Below, in pieces: positions 25,902 through 34,662 of a stretch of 64,000 bases of DNA. Under the pieces are notes generated by a model. That model was not told where the DNA came from. It made no database searches and saw only the letters and a program-made list of their open reading frames with translations. Source of the stretch: Klebsiella quasivariicola (lineage in GTDB: Bacteria > Pseudomonadota > Gammaproteobacteria > Enterobacterales > Enterobacteriaceae); the NCBI RefSeq assembly GCF_002269255.1, contig NZ_CP022823.1:1550001-1614000 (forward strand). Direction: 5' to 3'. The translations under genes were made by a program, and so were the position numbers. Each line of letters opens with the position of its first letter. Position 1 is the stretch's first letter.

Positions 25902-26149
25902 ATCAACGTCTGGCTCCTGTATCGTCCAGAGAAGGTTGTAAAAGGTCGCGGCTACTGACTGAAAAAGTCAGAAGGTATTGTACGCAGAAATGCGCGTTGC
26001 TGTCGGTTTATTGTCTGCGTGATTGACAAAGACACGTTCCTTCCTGGCAGGACTAACCATACTGAAATCGTCGGCTAATTATGATTGCGAGAAGAATACG
26101 TTCTGGCTGGTGTTTAGGTCATCGTGGTGAATGGCGGGCAACGTTTATA

Positions 26150-26224
26150 TGGTGTCCCCTGCAGGAATCGAACCTGCAACTAGCCCTTAGGAGGGGCTCG
26201 TTATATCCATTTAACTAAGGGGAC
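26150..26224 (-). tRNA. argW: tRNA-Arg (anticodon CCT)
   Basis: A 75-nt tRNA with encoded CCA. On the minus strand it starts GTCCCCTTAGTTAAATGG; the anticodon stem AGCCC/GGGCT encloses loop CTCCTAA (anticodon CCT). A -10 TATACT lies upstream at 26236-26241. In E. coli argW is an integration site (prophage CPS-53/KpLE1). Here the block at 21.5-26 kb lies on its 3' side. I found no second copy of the tRNA 3' end in that block. Confidence 0.96.
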
Positions 26225-26313
26225 AAGGCGGCACGAGTATAGCGTTTTTTGTCCGCCTGAGTAAGAGCCATACCGTCTGACTGCTTAAACCCTCGCCACT
26301 CAGGGCGCTTTTT

Positions 26314-27243
26314 TTATGCCCTGTCGGCGTTTTTGGCTTTCTCCGCCGCCTGGGTGCGGGCTTCCGCTTTTCGCTTACTGCTCATGTCGTTACGGATCTG
26401 CGCATGGCTCAGCAGTGCGAAGATGAAGGTCCCGCCGCAGATATTTCCCGCCAGCGTCGGCAGGGCGAACGGCCAGATAAAGTCCGTCCAGGGCAGGTTT
26501 CCGTTAAATACCAGATAAAGTATCTCGACCGATCCCACCACGATATGAGTTGTATCCGCCAGGGCGATAAGCCAGGTCATGAGAATAATCACCACGATTT
26601 TGGCGGCGCCGGCGACAGGAAACATCCAGACCATGGTGGCAACCAGCCAGCCGGAAATAATCGCGTTGGCGAACATCTCTGTCGGGCTATTTTTCATGAC
26701 GTCTTCGGCGATGCTAACAAAGGCCTGACGGGTTGGCTCATCAAATATAGGCATATAATTGAAGGCCCAGGCGGCCACTGCGGTGCCGATGAGATTGCCC
26801 GCCAGTACTACCGACCATAACCGCATCAGTAAACCGACGTTGCCGGGAGTAGGATTGTGCATCACCGGCAGAACGGCGGTGACCGTATTTTCAGTGAACA
26901 GCTGCTGGCGAGCCATAATCACAATAATAAAGCCAAAGGTGTATCCGAGGTTTTCCAGTAAAAAACCGCCCGGGATCCCCTCCAGTTTGACGTGAAAAAT
27001 CCCCTTCGCCAGCAGGGAGGCTCCCATCGACAGACCGGCTGCAATCGCTGACCACAGCAGGGCCAGCGCATCGCGCTCCATCTCTTTTTCTCCTTCCTGG
27101 CGAATATGTTCATGGATCGCCATCGCCCGCGAGGGAAGGCGATCTTCATTCACTTCTATCTCTTCACCACGCTGATTTTCCTCACTTTCAACTTCTCGTT
27201 CGTCATCCTCTGGCTTTAATTTGTTATTGTCTAGTTCATCCAT
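26314..27243 (-). CDS. yfdC: YfdC, formate/nitrite transporter (FNT) family membrane protein
   Basis: A 309-residue protein matching E. coli YfdC. An acidic charged N-terminal region (about 1-60) precedes six hydrophobic segments of the FNT channel fold, with GLSMGASLLAKG, MFANAIISGWLVATMVW and LPTLAGNICGGTFIFAL. The transported ion is unknown; the long N-terminal extension sets it apart from FocA. The basic C-terminal tail is cytoplasmic. It is divergent from mlaA and downstream of argW, as in E. coli. Confidence 0.92.
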   Translation of the reverse strand: MDELDNNKLKPEDDEREVESEENQRGEEIEVNEDRLPSRAMAIHEHIRQEGEKEMERDALALLWSAIAAGLSMGASLLAKGIFHVKLEGIPGGFLLENLGYTFGFIIVIMARQQLFTENTVTAVLPVMHNPTPGNVGLLMRLWSVVLAGNLIGTAVAAWAFNYMPIFDEPTRQAFVSIAEDVMKNSPTEMFANAIISGWLVATMVWMFPVAGAAKIVVIILMTWLIALADTTHIVVGSVEILYLVFNGNLPWTDFIWPFALPTLAGNICGGTFIFALLSHAQIRNDMSSKRKAEARTQAAEKAKNADRA

Positions 27244-27532
27244 TTCGTGGTCCTCGCTATCAATCTGTATAGTAATAGCGTAGCGGCTTTCCCTGCCGTC
27301 TGGCTGGGCATACTCTGAAATCGCAAAAATGGTAACGTCAGATTTTTGTCGCTCCGGTAGAATAGGAGCCCCGCGATCTCGTTATTCCCAGGCTATGATC
27401 AAATCAACAACTTGGGTGATATAGACATCGTTCAACGTGCTGTTACAATCGCTCACATCTTTACGGGCGGAAGCGTTGTCTTTCCGTCATGGATGGCAAC
27501 TCGCGATAGCCATAAAAACCAGGGAGACATCT

Positions 27533-28294
27533 ATGAATTATCGCCTGTCGGCGCTTGCGCTTGGCGCCACATTGCTGGTGGGATGTGCCAGTTCCAGCTC
27601 TGGCGATCGGCCGCAGGGGCGTTCAGACCCGTTAGAAGGGTTTAACCGCACGATGTTCAATTTCAACTTTAATGTGGTTGATCCTTACGTGCTTCGCCCG
27701 GTAGCGGTGGCATGGCGTGACTATGTCCCGCAGCCGGCGCGCAATGGGTTAAGCAACTTTACCAGTAACCTGGAAGAGCCAGCGGTGATGGTGAACTACT
27801 TCCTGCAGGGCGATCCCTATAAAGGTATGGTGCATTTTACCCGCTTCTTCCTGAACACCATTCTCGGTATGGGTGGGCTTATCGATGTGGCCGGGATGGC
27901 GAATCCGCAGCTACAGCGCGTTGAGCCGCATCGTTTCGGCAGTACGCTTGGCCATTATGGCGTTGGCTATGGCCCGTATGTTCAGTTGCCGTTCTATGGA
28001 AGCTTTACCCTGCGCGATGAAGGCGGCGATATGGCCGATGGCCTGTATCCGGTGCTCTCCTGGCTGACCTGGCCGATGTCGATCGGTAAATGGGCGGTGG
28101 AAGGGATTGAGACGCGTGCTCAGTTGCTGGATTCCGACGGCCTGCTGCGCCAGTCTTCCGATCCTTACATTCTGATGCGTGAAGCCTACTTCCAGCGTCA
28201 TGATTTTATCGCTAACGGCGGTAAGCTGACCCCGGCGGACAACCCGAATGCCCAGGCTATTCAGGATGAACTGAAAGATATCGATTCACAGTGA
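27533..28294 (+). CDS. mlaA: MlaA (VacJ), outer-membrane lipid asymmetry lipoprotein
   Basis: A 253-residue outer-membrane lipoprotein with signal peptide and lipobox LVGC (Cys near residue 18). MlaA removes phospholipids from the outer leaflet and passes them to MlaC and the MlaFEDB complex, working beside OmpC/OmpF. Family motifs are clear: DPLEGFNRTMFNFN, VNYFLQGD and FGSTLGHYGVGYGPYVQLP. The start at 27533 after AGGGAG gives a proper signal peptide; upstream in-frame ATGs would spoil it. Terminator shared with fadL. Confidence 0.95.
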   Translation: MNYRLSALALGATLLVGCASSSSGDRPQGRSDPLEGFNRTMFNFNFNVVDPYVLRPVAVAWRDYVPQPARNGLSNFTSNLEEPAVMVNYFLQGDPYKGMVHFTRFFLNTILGMGGLIDVAGMANPQLQRVEPHRFGSTLGHYGVGYGPYVQLPFYGSFTLRDEGGDMADGLYPVLSWLTWPMSIGKWAVEGIETRAQLLDSDGLLRQSSDPYILMREAYFQRHDFIANGGKLTPADNPNAQAIQDELKDIDSQ

Positions 28295-28306
28295 TCGGCG
28301 AATGAT

Positions 28307-28340
28307 AAAAAAAGGGTGAACATCATGTTCACCCTTTTTT
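28307..28340. terminator. Bidirectional terminator between mlaA and fadL
   Basis: Perfect 16-bp hairpin AAAAAAGGGTGAACAT-C-ATGTTCACCCTTTTTT. A-runs and T-runs on both sides serve both convergent genes. Confidence 0.92.
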
Positions 28341-28355
28341 GTTGTGCGCGGCTTA

Positions 28356-29678
28356 TCAGAAGCGGTAGTTGAAGTTGGCGCCGTACAGCCAGGCGGTCCC
28401 TTCGGAACGGAAGGTATACGGGCCTTCCTTAATTTCAACATGCTGCCCATGCATATAGGATATCCCAACGTCAACTGACGCATCCTGGTTGAAGGCGTAA
28501 GTGGTACCCGCGCTCAGCCACAGACGATCCTGATCCGGAATAGAGATGGAGCGATTGCTGGCCGGTACCGGGCTGTCATCGAAGGCAATACCGGTACGGA
28601 AGGTCCAGTTATCGTCGTAATAATAGGTGGTCCCCAGCGCAAGACGATAGGCGTCTTTAAAGCCTTCCTCTTTATAGAACAGCGTCTGGCCGTTGCTGCC
28701 GGTCGCTTTCAGCTCCTGGAACTGACTCCAGCTGGTGTAGGTCAGGCTGTAGTGGACCGCCCACTGCGGTGCCACACGGTTATAACCCGACAGCTCCCAC
28801 ATTTCCGGCAGGTTAAGCGTCAATGAACCATTGGTGGTCTGACCGTTGGTTCCCGCGGGCAGGCCGAAGTTACCAAGGATCTGGTTATAAGCCGCCGGCA
28901 GACTGCTGCGGTAGTTACCGTCGAAGTCGATCTTCACCTCAGAACGGTAGGTTAAACCGTAGCGGTTGTTCTTATCCAGCTCATAGAGGATCCCGGCGTT
29001 CCAGCCAAAGCCCCACGCGTTGCCGTTAAGATGGGCGATCTGCGTGTCGGCCGGGATCTTCGCCACCTGGCCTGCCAGCGCTGGCGGCAGCGCGCCAGAG
29101 CCAGCGACAATCTGACCCAAATCGCCAGCATAGCGCTCAATCTTCGCCTTGGCGTAGACCGCATCAAAACCTAAGCCAAAGCTCCAGTTGCTGTCGAGGC
29201 GGTAGGCGCCGCTCAGGTTGAAGTTAGCGGTGGTCAGGTCGGTTTTACCGCCCATGCTGCCGGCCGCATAGTCGTCGTTGTATTCCGTTGCCAGGCCATA
29301 GTTAGAGGTGATGGACGCCCCCCAACCAAATTGATCGTTAATCGGCGCGACAAAGTGGAAGTTAGGCACCCACGCCGTCGGGGCAATATTGTCCGCATTC
29401 AGGCTTTTACCGGTGGGGGAGGTGCCCGAAACATTAACGCCCGGGTCGACAAAAACGGCGCCCGCCGACATGGTCGGGCGGTCAAACATCATAATTAATG
29501 CCGGGTTACGACTGGCATTACCAGCATCGTCAGCGATAGCACCTTCACCGGAATAGGCGCGACCCAGCCCCGATGCAGAGAATTCGTTGAGCTGGAAGCC
29601 TGCTGACCAGGCTTGGGTGGAAACAAGTGCGACAGCCACTGCAAGGGCAGATTGGGTAAAGCGGGTTTTCTGGCTCAT
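28356..29678 (-). CDS. fadL: FadL, long-chain fatty acid outer-membrane transporter
   Basis: A 440-residue outer-membrane beta-barrel that brings long-chain fatty acids through the outer membrane. The signal peptide ends at WSA, giving mature AGFQLNEFSASGLGRAYSGE with the NPA turn (ASRNPALIMMF) of the hatch region; the protein ends in the outer-membrane signature NFNYRF. The start at 29678 is favoured because GAGG is 8 bases upstream; an ATG two codons earlier is also possible. Two FadR-like sites lie upstream, in accord with E. coli control. It is also a phage receptor in E. coli. Confidence 0.95.
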   Translation of the reverse strand: MSQKTRFTQSALAVAVALVSTQAWSAGFQLNEFSASGLGRAYSGEGAIADDAGNASRNPALIMMFDRPTMSAGAVFVDPGVNVSGTSPTGKSLNADNIAPTAWVPNFHFVAPINDQFGWGASITSNYGLATEYNDDYAAGSMGGKTDLTTANFNLSGAYRLDSNWSFGLGFDAVYAKAKIERYAGDLGQIVAGSGALPPALAGQVAKIPADTQIAHLNGNAWGFGWNAGILYELDKNNRYGLTYRSEVKIDFDGNYRSSLPAAYNQILGNFGLPAGTNGQTTNGSLTLNLPEMWELSGYNRVAPQWAVHYSLTYTSWSQFQELKATGSNGQTLFYKEEGFKDAYRLALGTTYYYDDNWTFRTGIAFDDSPVPASNRSISIPDQDRLWLSAGTTYAFNQDASVDVGISYMHGQHVEIKEGPYTFRSEGTAWLYGANFNYRF

Positions 29679-29764
29679 GCCCATAACCTCATTGAGTTAT
29701 TTTTTTTTAAACTATGTTACATGCCGTAACAGAAGCGCGGGAGTGTAGGGTCTGCGGTACAACC

Positions 29765-29805
29765 AAGAAATCAGACCAGTGCGCTGAGTATAGGTCTGAC
29801 CAGAT
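29765..29805. promoter_or_regulatory. Two candidate FadR operators upstream of fadL
   Basis: Compared with the commonly quoted FadR consensus AGCTGGTCCGACNTGTT, the minus-strand sequence covering 29789-29805 matches 12 of 16 fixed positions (ATCTGGTCAGACCTATA) and that covering 29765-29781 matches 11 of 16 (CACTGGTCTGATTTCTT). E. coli fadL also has two FadR sites. Confidence 0.65.
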
Positions 29806-29929
29806 GAGTTGTTGCAAGTTTGTTTATGAAGTTTTTCAATTGTGATAACAGAAACGCGATCCAGCTGGCAAAAATCCCGGAGAGAGCAAGGGGAACAGAA
29901 GGGGATTTTTGTTTTAGATCATTTTTAAG

Positions 29930-29945
29930 TGTGATTTCTGTCACT
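29930..29945. promoter_or_regulatory. Candidate CRP site in the fadL-yfcZ divergent region
   Basis: TGTGATTTCTGTCACT matches TGTGA-N6-TCACA at 9 of 10 positions and is extended by flanking AAG/TTAA symmetry. It lies 105 bases before yfcZ and about 250 before fadL. E. coli fadL is known to respond to cAMP-CRP; which gene this site serves is open. Confidence 0.6.
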
Positions 29946-30049
29946 TAACGCCGCCAGGGCGATTCTCGGCTGGAGGCTCACCGGGGGCAGGGCTTAAAAT
30001 AAACACAATTTGTCTGGCACCGCAGGTGCATCTCCAGAGGAAATCCACG

Positions 30050-30334
30050 ATGAGTAAATGTAGCGCTGATGAAACCCCGGTTTGCTGCTGTATGGATGTT
30101 GGCACGATTGTTGACAACACCGACTGCACCGCCTCATACAGTCGCGTATTCGCCAACCGCGCGGAAGCCGAGCAAACGCTCGCCGCGTTAAGCGAAAAAG
30201 CCCGCAATGTCGAATCTGAGCCGTGCAAAATTAACCCAACCTTTACTGACGTTGACGGCGGTGTGCAGCTGGATATCGATTTTGTTTTCAGCTGCGAAGC
30301 AGAATCGCTGATCTTCCAGCTGGGCTTACGTTAA
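30050..30334 (+). CDS. yfcZ: YfcZ, small cysteine-rich conserved protein (UPF0381/DUF406)
   Basis: A 94-residue cytoplasmic protein nearly the same as E. coli YfcZ. The N-terminal has a cysteine cluster MSKCSADETPVCCCMDVG, followed by a compact alpha/beta part ending EAESLIFQLGLR. The function is not known. The start at 30050 is the one that matches relatives; CCAGAGGAA precedes it. The gene has its own terminator and stands before fadIJ. Confidence 0.92.
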   Translation: MSKCSADETPVCCCMDVGTIVDNTDCTASYSRVFANRAEAEQTLAALSEKARNVESEPCKINPTFTDVDGGVQLDIDFVFSCEAESLIFQLGLR

Positions 30335-30346
30335 TCCCTCCTCCTG

Positions 30347-30377
30347 ACGCCCCGAATACGGGGCGTTACCTTTTCTC
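30347..30377 (+). terminator. Terminator of yfcZ
   Basis: Hairpin ACGCCCCG-AATA-CGGGGCGT followed by a short T-rich tail (TACCTTTTC). Confidence 0.75.
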
Positions 30378-30448
30378 TTCACTGTGTTTTGGCTCGCAAT
30401 TTTGCGCTTCTCCGATTGGCTTAATGTAAAAAATTAGTTAAGAATGCT

Positions 30449-30465
30449 ATCAGGTCAGACCACTT
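30449..30465. promoter_or_regulatory. Candidate FadR operator of fadIJ
   Basis: On the minus strand AAGTGGTCTGACCTGAT matches 12 of 16 positions of the FadR consensus. It is 28 bases before the fadI start, fitting repression without long-chain fatty acids. Confidence 0.65.
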
Positions 30466-30492
30466 GGTTGTCTTGGTTAACAGGGGAGTGTT

Positions 30493-31803
30493 ATGAGTCA
30501 GGCATTACCGCTTATCACCCGTCAGGGCGATCGCATTGCCATTGTCACGGGGTTACGCACGCCGTTCGCGCGTCAGGCAACGGCTTTTCATGGCGTTCCG
30601 GCCGTTGATTTAGGAAAAATGGTGGTTGGCGAGATGCTGGCGCGCAACGACATTCCTGCCGAAGTCATCGAGCAACTGGTCTTTGGCCAGGTGGTGCAGA
30701 TGCCGGAAGCGCCGAACATCGCCAGAGAAATTGTGCTGGGTACCGGCATGAGCGTTCATACTGACGCCTATAGCGTCAGCCGCGCCTGCGCCACCAGTTT
30801 CCAGGCCGTGGCGAACGTCGCTGAAAGCCTGATGGCCGGCACCATCCGCGCCGGTATTGCCGGCGGCGCCGACTCCTCCTCGGTATTGCCCATTGGGGTC
30901 AGTAAAACACTGGCCCGTACGCTGGTGGATGCCAATAAGGCCCGCTCGCTGAGTCAGAAACTGAAGCTGTTTTCGCGTCTGCGGCCGCGCGACCTGTTAC
31001 CGGTTCCTCCGGCGGTGGCGGAATATTCAACCGGTTTGCGGATGGGCGATACCGCCGAGCAGATGGCAAAAAGCTGGGGGATCGCCCGGGAACAACAGGA
31101 TGCACTGGCGCATCGTTCGCACCAGTTGGCGGCCAAAGCCTGGGAAGAGGGAAAGTTGTCGGCAGAGGTAATGACCGCCTATGCTCCCCCTTTTCGCGAG
31201 CCGCTGGAGCAGGATAATAACATTCGTAAAAATTCAACACTCGCTGATTATCAGAAGTTACGCCCGGCCTTCGACCGCAAACATGGCACCGTCACCGCCG
31301 CCAACAGTACGCCGCTGACGGACGGCGCGGCAGCGGTGATCCTGATGACCGAGTCCAGGGCCAAAGAGCTGGGGCTGAGGCCGCTGGGTTATCTGCGCAG
31401 CTACGCCTTTACCGCTATTGATGTCTGGCAGGATATGCTGCTGGGACCAGCGTGGTCCACGCCGCTGGCGCTGGAGAGAGCTGGCCTGACGCTGGCGGAT
31501 CTGACGCTTATCGATATGCACGAAGCCTTCGCCGCGCAGACCCTGGCCAATCTCCAGTGTCTGGCAAGCGAACGCTTTGCCCGCGAGGTGCTGGGACGCA
31601 CGCAGGCCACCGGCGAGGTAGAGGAGAGCAAGTTTAACGTCCTCGGCGGCTCTATCGCCTATGGGCACCCCTTTGCCGCCACCGGCGCGCGAATGATCAC
31701 CCAGACGCTGCATGAGCTGCGGCGGCGGGGCGGGGGATTTGGCCTGGTGACGGCCTGCGCGGCAGGTGGTCTGGGTGCGGCGATGATTCTGGAGGCTGAA
31801 TAA
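30493..31803 (+). CDS. fadI: FadI, 3-ketoacyl-CoA thiolase (anaerobic beta-oxidation)
   Basis: A 436-residue thiolase, the beta subunit of the FadIJ complex, which splits 3-ketoacyl-CoA to acetyl-CoA. The acyl-accepting Cys is in SVSRACATSFQAV (about residue 99). The catalytic His lies in NVLGGSIAYGHPFAATGARM, and the second Cys in FGLVTACAAGGLGAAM. The longer form, about 40 residues above FadA, is typical of FadI. The TAA stop shares one base with the fadJ start (TAATG), so the genes are translationally coupled. A FadR-like site lies upstream. Confidence 0.96.
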   Translation: MSQALPLITRQGDRIAIVTGLRTPFARQATAFHGVPAVDLGKMVVGEMLARNDIPAEVIEQLVFGQVVQMPEAPNIAREIVLGTGMSVHTDAYSVSRACATSFQAVANVAESLMAGTIRAGIAGGADSSSVLPIGVSKTLARTLVDANKARSLSQKLKLFSRLRPRDLLPVPPAVAEYSTGLRMGDTAEQMAKSWGIAREQQDALAHRSHQLAAKAWEEGKLSAEVMTAYAPPFREPLEQDNNIRKNSTLADYQKLRPAFDRKHGTVTAANSTPLTDGAAAVILMTESRAKELGLRPLGYLRSYAFTAIDVWQDMLLGPAWSTPLALERAGLTLADLTLIDMHEAFAAQTLANLQCLASERFAREVLGRTQATGEVEESKFNVLGGSIAYGHPFAATGARMITQTLHELRRRGGGFGLVTACAAGGLGAAMILEAE

Positions 31804-33947
31804 TGGATGCTGTTTCCGCTTTTAAGCTTGAGGTCCGTGAGGACAAGGTCGCGGTGATCACCATCGATGCCCCGGGTGAGAAAATGAATACCCTGAAAGC
31901 TGAGTTCGGCAATCAGGTGCGCGGCTTGATACGCCAGGTTCGTGATGATAAGTCATTGCGCGGCGTGGTGTTTATCTCCGCCAAAGCGGATAACTTTATC
32001 GCTGGCGCAGACATTAACATGATTGCCCGCTGCCAAAGCGCGCAGGAGGCGGAGTCGCTGGCGCGCCAGGGACAGCAGATTATGTCTGAGATCCATGGCT
32101 TATCGATCCCGGTGATTGCCGCCATCCACGGCGCCTGCCTTGGTGGTGGTCTGGAACTGGCGCTGGCCTGTCACGCCCGCATCTGTAGCGATGACGAAAA
32201 AACCCGACTCGGTTTGCCGGAAGTGCAGCTTGGCCTGCTGCCGGGTTCCGGCGGGACACAGCGTTTACCGCGGTTGATTGGCGTCAGCACCGCGCTGGAT
32301 ATGATGCTCACCGGCAGGCAGCTGCGTGCGCGACAGGCGCTGAAAGCCGGTCTGGTAGACGAGGTGGTGCCGCAGGCGATTTTACTGCAGGCGGCGGTGG
32401 AGCTGGCGCTGAAGGGGCGACCGGCCAGCCGGGATATGCCGGTACGCGAACGCGTGCTGGCGGGGCCTTTGGGCCGCCATCTGTTATTCCAGTTTGTCGG
32501 CAAACAAACGCAGCGTAAAACCCAGGGGAATTATCCGGCGGTGAAGCGAATTCTGCAGGTTGTCGAGAATGGTCTGGCCCACGGCTGCAGCAGCGGTTAC
32601 GCCGAAGAAGCTCGCGCGTTTGGTGAACTGGCGATGACCCCGCAATCGCAGGCGCTTCGCTCAATCTTCTTTGCCAGTACCGATCTGAAAAAAGATCGTG
32701 GCGCCGAAGCAGAGCCCAGGCCGCTGACGAACATTGCGGTGCTGGGCGGCGGCCTGATGGGCGGGGGAATCGCCTATGTGACCGCCTGTAAGGGCGGGCT
32801 GCCGGTGCGCATTAAAGATATCCAGCCGCGTGGCATCAACCACGCCTTAAAGTACAGCTGGGATCTGTTGAATAAACAGGTTCGCCTGCGTCGTCTGCGC
32901 CCGGGCGAGCGCGATCGCCAGATGGCGTTGATCTCCGGCGCCACAGACTATCAGGGCTTTGCTCATCGCGACGTGGTGATTGAGGCGGTATTTGAGGACC
33001 TGGCTCTCAAACAGCGGATGGTCAGCGAAGTGGAACAATACGGTGGGAAGCAGACCATCTTTGCGTCGAACACCTCATCGTTACCGATCGGCGATATTGC
33101 CGCCCACGCCAGCCGTCCGGAGCAGGTAATCGGCCTGCATTTTTTTAGTCCGGTGGAGAAAATGCCGCTGGTGGAAGTGATCCCGCATAAGGGAACTGAC
33201 CCGCAGACTATCGCCACCGTGGTGCAGCTGGCTAAACGGCAGGGAAAAACGCCGATTGTTGTCGCAGATAAAGCGGGCTTTTATGTGAATCGCATACTGG
33301 CGCCGTATATCAATGAAGCGATGCGCCTGCTGGTGGAAGGCGAACCGGTTGAGGTGATTGATAACGCGTTGGTTAAATTCGGTTTTCCGGTGGGGCCGAT
33401 TCAACTGCTCGATGAGGTGGGTATCGATACCGGCACCAAAATTATCCCCGTGCTGGAGAGCGCGTTTGGAGAACGTTTTAGCCCGCCTGCAAACATCATT
33501 GACGCGATTTTGAAGGACGATCGCAAAGGTAGAAAAAATAATCGTGGTTTCTATCTTTATGAGACAAAAGGGCGTAAAAGCAAAAAACGGCCCGACCCGG
33601 CAGTCTATCCGCTGCTGGGCATCGACCGCTCCCCGTCGCGGCTCTCCGCGCAGCAGGTGGCGGAGCGCTGTGTGATGATGATGCTTAACGAGGCGGCGCG
33701 CTGCTTTGATGAGCGAATTATCCGCAGCGCGCGCGATGGCGATATCGGCGCCGTCTTTGGTATAGGGTTTCCGCCATTTCTTGGCGGCCCGTTCCGGTAT
33801 ATGGATACTATCGGCGCGGGTGAAGTTGCCGCGATCCTGCAGCGCCTGGCCGCCCAGTACGGCCCACGTTTTACACCCTGTGACACTTTGTTACGCATGG
33901 CCGAACAGGGGACAACCTTTTGGCCAGCGGATGAACGGCTGACCTAA
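31803..33947 (+). CDS. fadJ: FadJ, multifunctional enoyl-CoA hydratase/3-hydroxyacyl-CoA dehydrogenase
   Basis: The 714-residue alpha subunit of the anaerobic fatty acid oxidation complex. The N-terminal crotonase domain (about 1-190) has FIAGADINMIARC and HGACLGGGLELALACHARI with the oxyanion site, and LPEVQLGLLPGSGGTQRLPR with its catalytic Glu. The dehydrogenase part begins about 305 with the NAD motif GGGLMGGGIAYV, then GLHFFSPVEKMPLVEVI with the catalytic His. The C-terminal repeat ends at FPPFLGGPFRYMD. Overlaps fadI by one base. Confidence 0.96.
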   Translation: MDAVSAFKLEVREDKVAVITIDAPGEKMNTLKAEFGNQVRGLIRQVRDDKSLRGVVFISAKADNFIAGADINMIARCQSAQEAESLARQGQQIMSEIHGLSIPVIAAIHGACLGGGLELALACHARICSDDEKTRLGLPEVQLGLLPGSGGTQRLPRLIGVSTALDMMLTGRQLRARQALKAGLVDEVVPQAILLQAAVELALKGRPASRDMPVRERVLAGPLGRHLLFQFVGKQTQRKTQGNYPAVKRILQVVENGLAHGCSSGYAEEARAFGELAMTPQSQALRSIFFASTDLKKDRGAEAEPRPLTNIAVLGGGLMGGGIAYVTACKGGLPVRIKDIQPRGINHALKYSWDLLNKQVRLRRLRPGERDRQMALISGATDYQGFAHRDVVIEAVFEDLALKQRMVSEVEQYGGKQTIFASNTSSLPIGDIAAHASRPEQVIGLHFFSPVEKMPLVEVIPHKGTDPQTIATVVQLAKRQGKTPIVVADKAGFYVNRILAPYINEAMRLLVEGEPVEVIDNALVKFGFPVGPIQLLDEVGIDTGTKIIPVLESAFGERFSPPANIIDAILKDDRKGRKNNRGFYLYETKGRKSKKRPDPAVYPLLGIDRSPSRLSAQQVAERCVMMMLNEAARCFDERIIRSARDGDIGAVFGIGFPPFLGGPFRYMDTIGAGEVAAILQRLAAQYGPRFTPCDTLLRMAEQGTTFWPADERLT

Positions 33948-34156
33948 GTTGTGGTCAAAGAAGGTAAATCCGGCTACGGATGACGCTGTTGATTGGCTGT
34001 TTTGTAAACAATGATTGACTATACTTACGCCATTGAGGTAAAAAACAGCGTTTCATTCGTGGAATGGATCAGGCACAATGCCCGGCCACCGGGTCGCCTG
34101 CGTATTGTCTTCGCAGGCCAAACTACGGTGCTTCTGGTTAACAAAAGCGGTGCAAT

Positions 34157-34642
34157 ATGCAAGTTTTTATTATGCGTCACGGCGACGCTGCCCTCGATGC
34201 AGCCAGTGACTCGGTTCGTCCATTAACCGTATGCGGTTGTGATGAGTCTCGTCAGATGGCAACCTGGCTGAAAGGTCAAAAAGTGGATATTGAGCGCGTT
34301 CTTGTCAGTCCCTATCTGCGTGCAGAACAGACGCTGGATATTGTTGGGGAGTGTATGAACCTGCCAAAACATGTCGACGTGATGCCGGAACTCACGCCGT
34401 GCGGCGATGTGGGAATGGTGAGCGCCTATCTTCAGGCGCTGGCGAATGAAGGCGTGGCGACGGCGCTGGTCGTCTCTCACCTGCCGCTGGTGGGGTATCT
34501 GGTCTCAGAGCTGTGTCCGGGGGAAACGCCCCCGATGTTCACCACCTCGGCTATCGCCTGCGTGACGCTGGACGCCGACGGCAAAGGTGAGTTCCTCTGG
34601 CAGAAAAGCCCCTGCAACCTCAAGATGGCCAACGCCATCTGA
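34157..34642 (+). CDS. sixA: SixA, phosphohistidine phosphatase
   Basis: A 161-residue histidine-phosphatase-superfamily enzyme with the RHG motif at residues 7-9; His8 is the phosphoacceptor. Further motifs are SPYLRAEQT and SHLPLVGYL. In E. coli SixA removes phosphate from NPr of the nitrogen PTS and was first described as acting on ArcB. Start at 34157 (MQVFIMRHGD) matches relatives; the 209-base region after fadJ should carry its promoter. It is convergent with smrB. Confidence 0.94.
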   Translation: MQVFIMRHGDAALDAASDSVRPLTVCGCDESRQMATWLKGQKVDIERVLVSPYLRAEQTLDIVGECMNLPKHVDVMPELTPCGDVGMVSAYLQALANEGVATALVVSHLPLVGYLVSELCPGETPPMFTTSAIACVTLDADGKGEFLWQKSPCNLKMANAI

Positions 34643-34662
34643 CGGCCCCCCGGAGCCCGCCG

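Noticed and set aside
21537..26150. Prophage or integrase-bearing island at argW
   Set aside because: No integrase, phage structural gene or duplicate of the tRNA 3' end was found in the block.
34011..34226. Small plus-strand frame (71 codons) before sixA
   Set aside because: It overlaps the sixA start in another frame and has no conserved sequence; the region is better read as promoter and leader.
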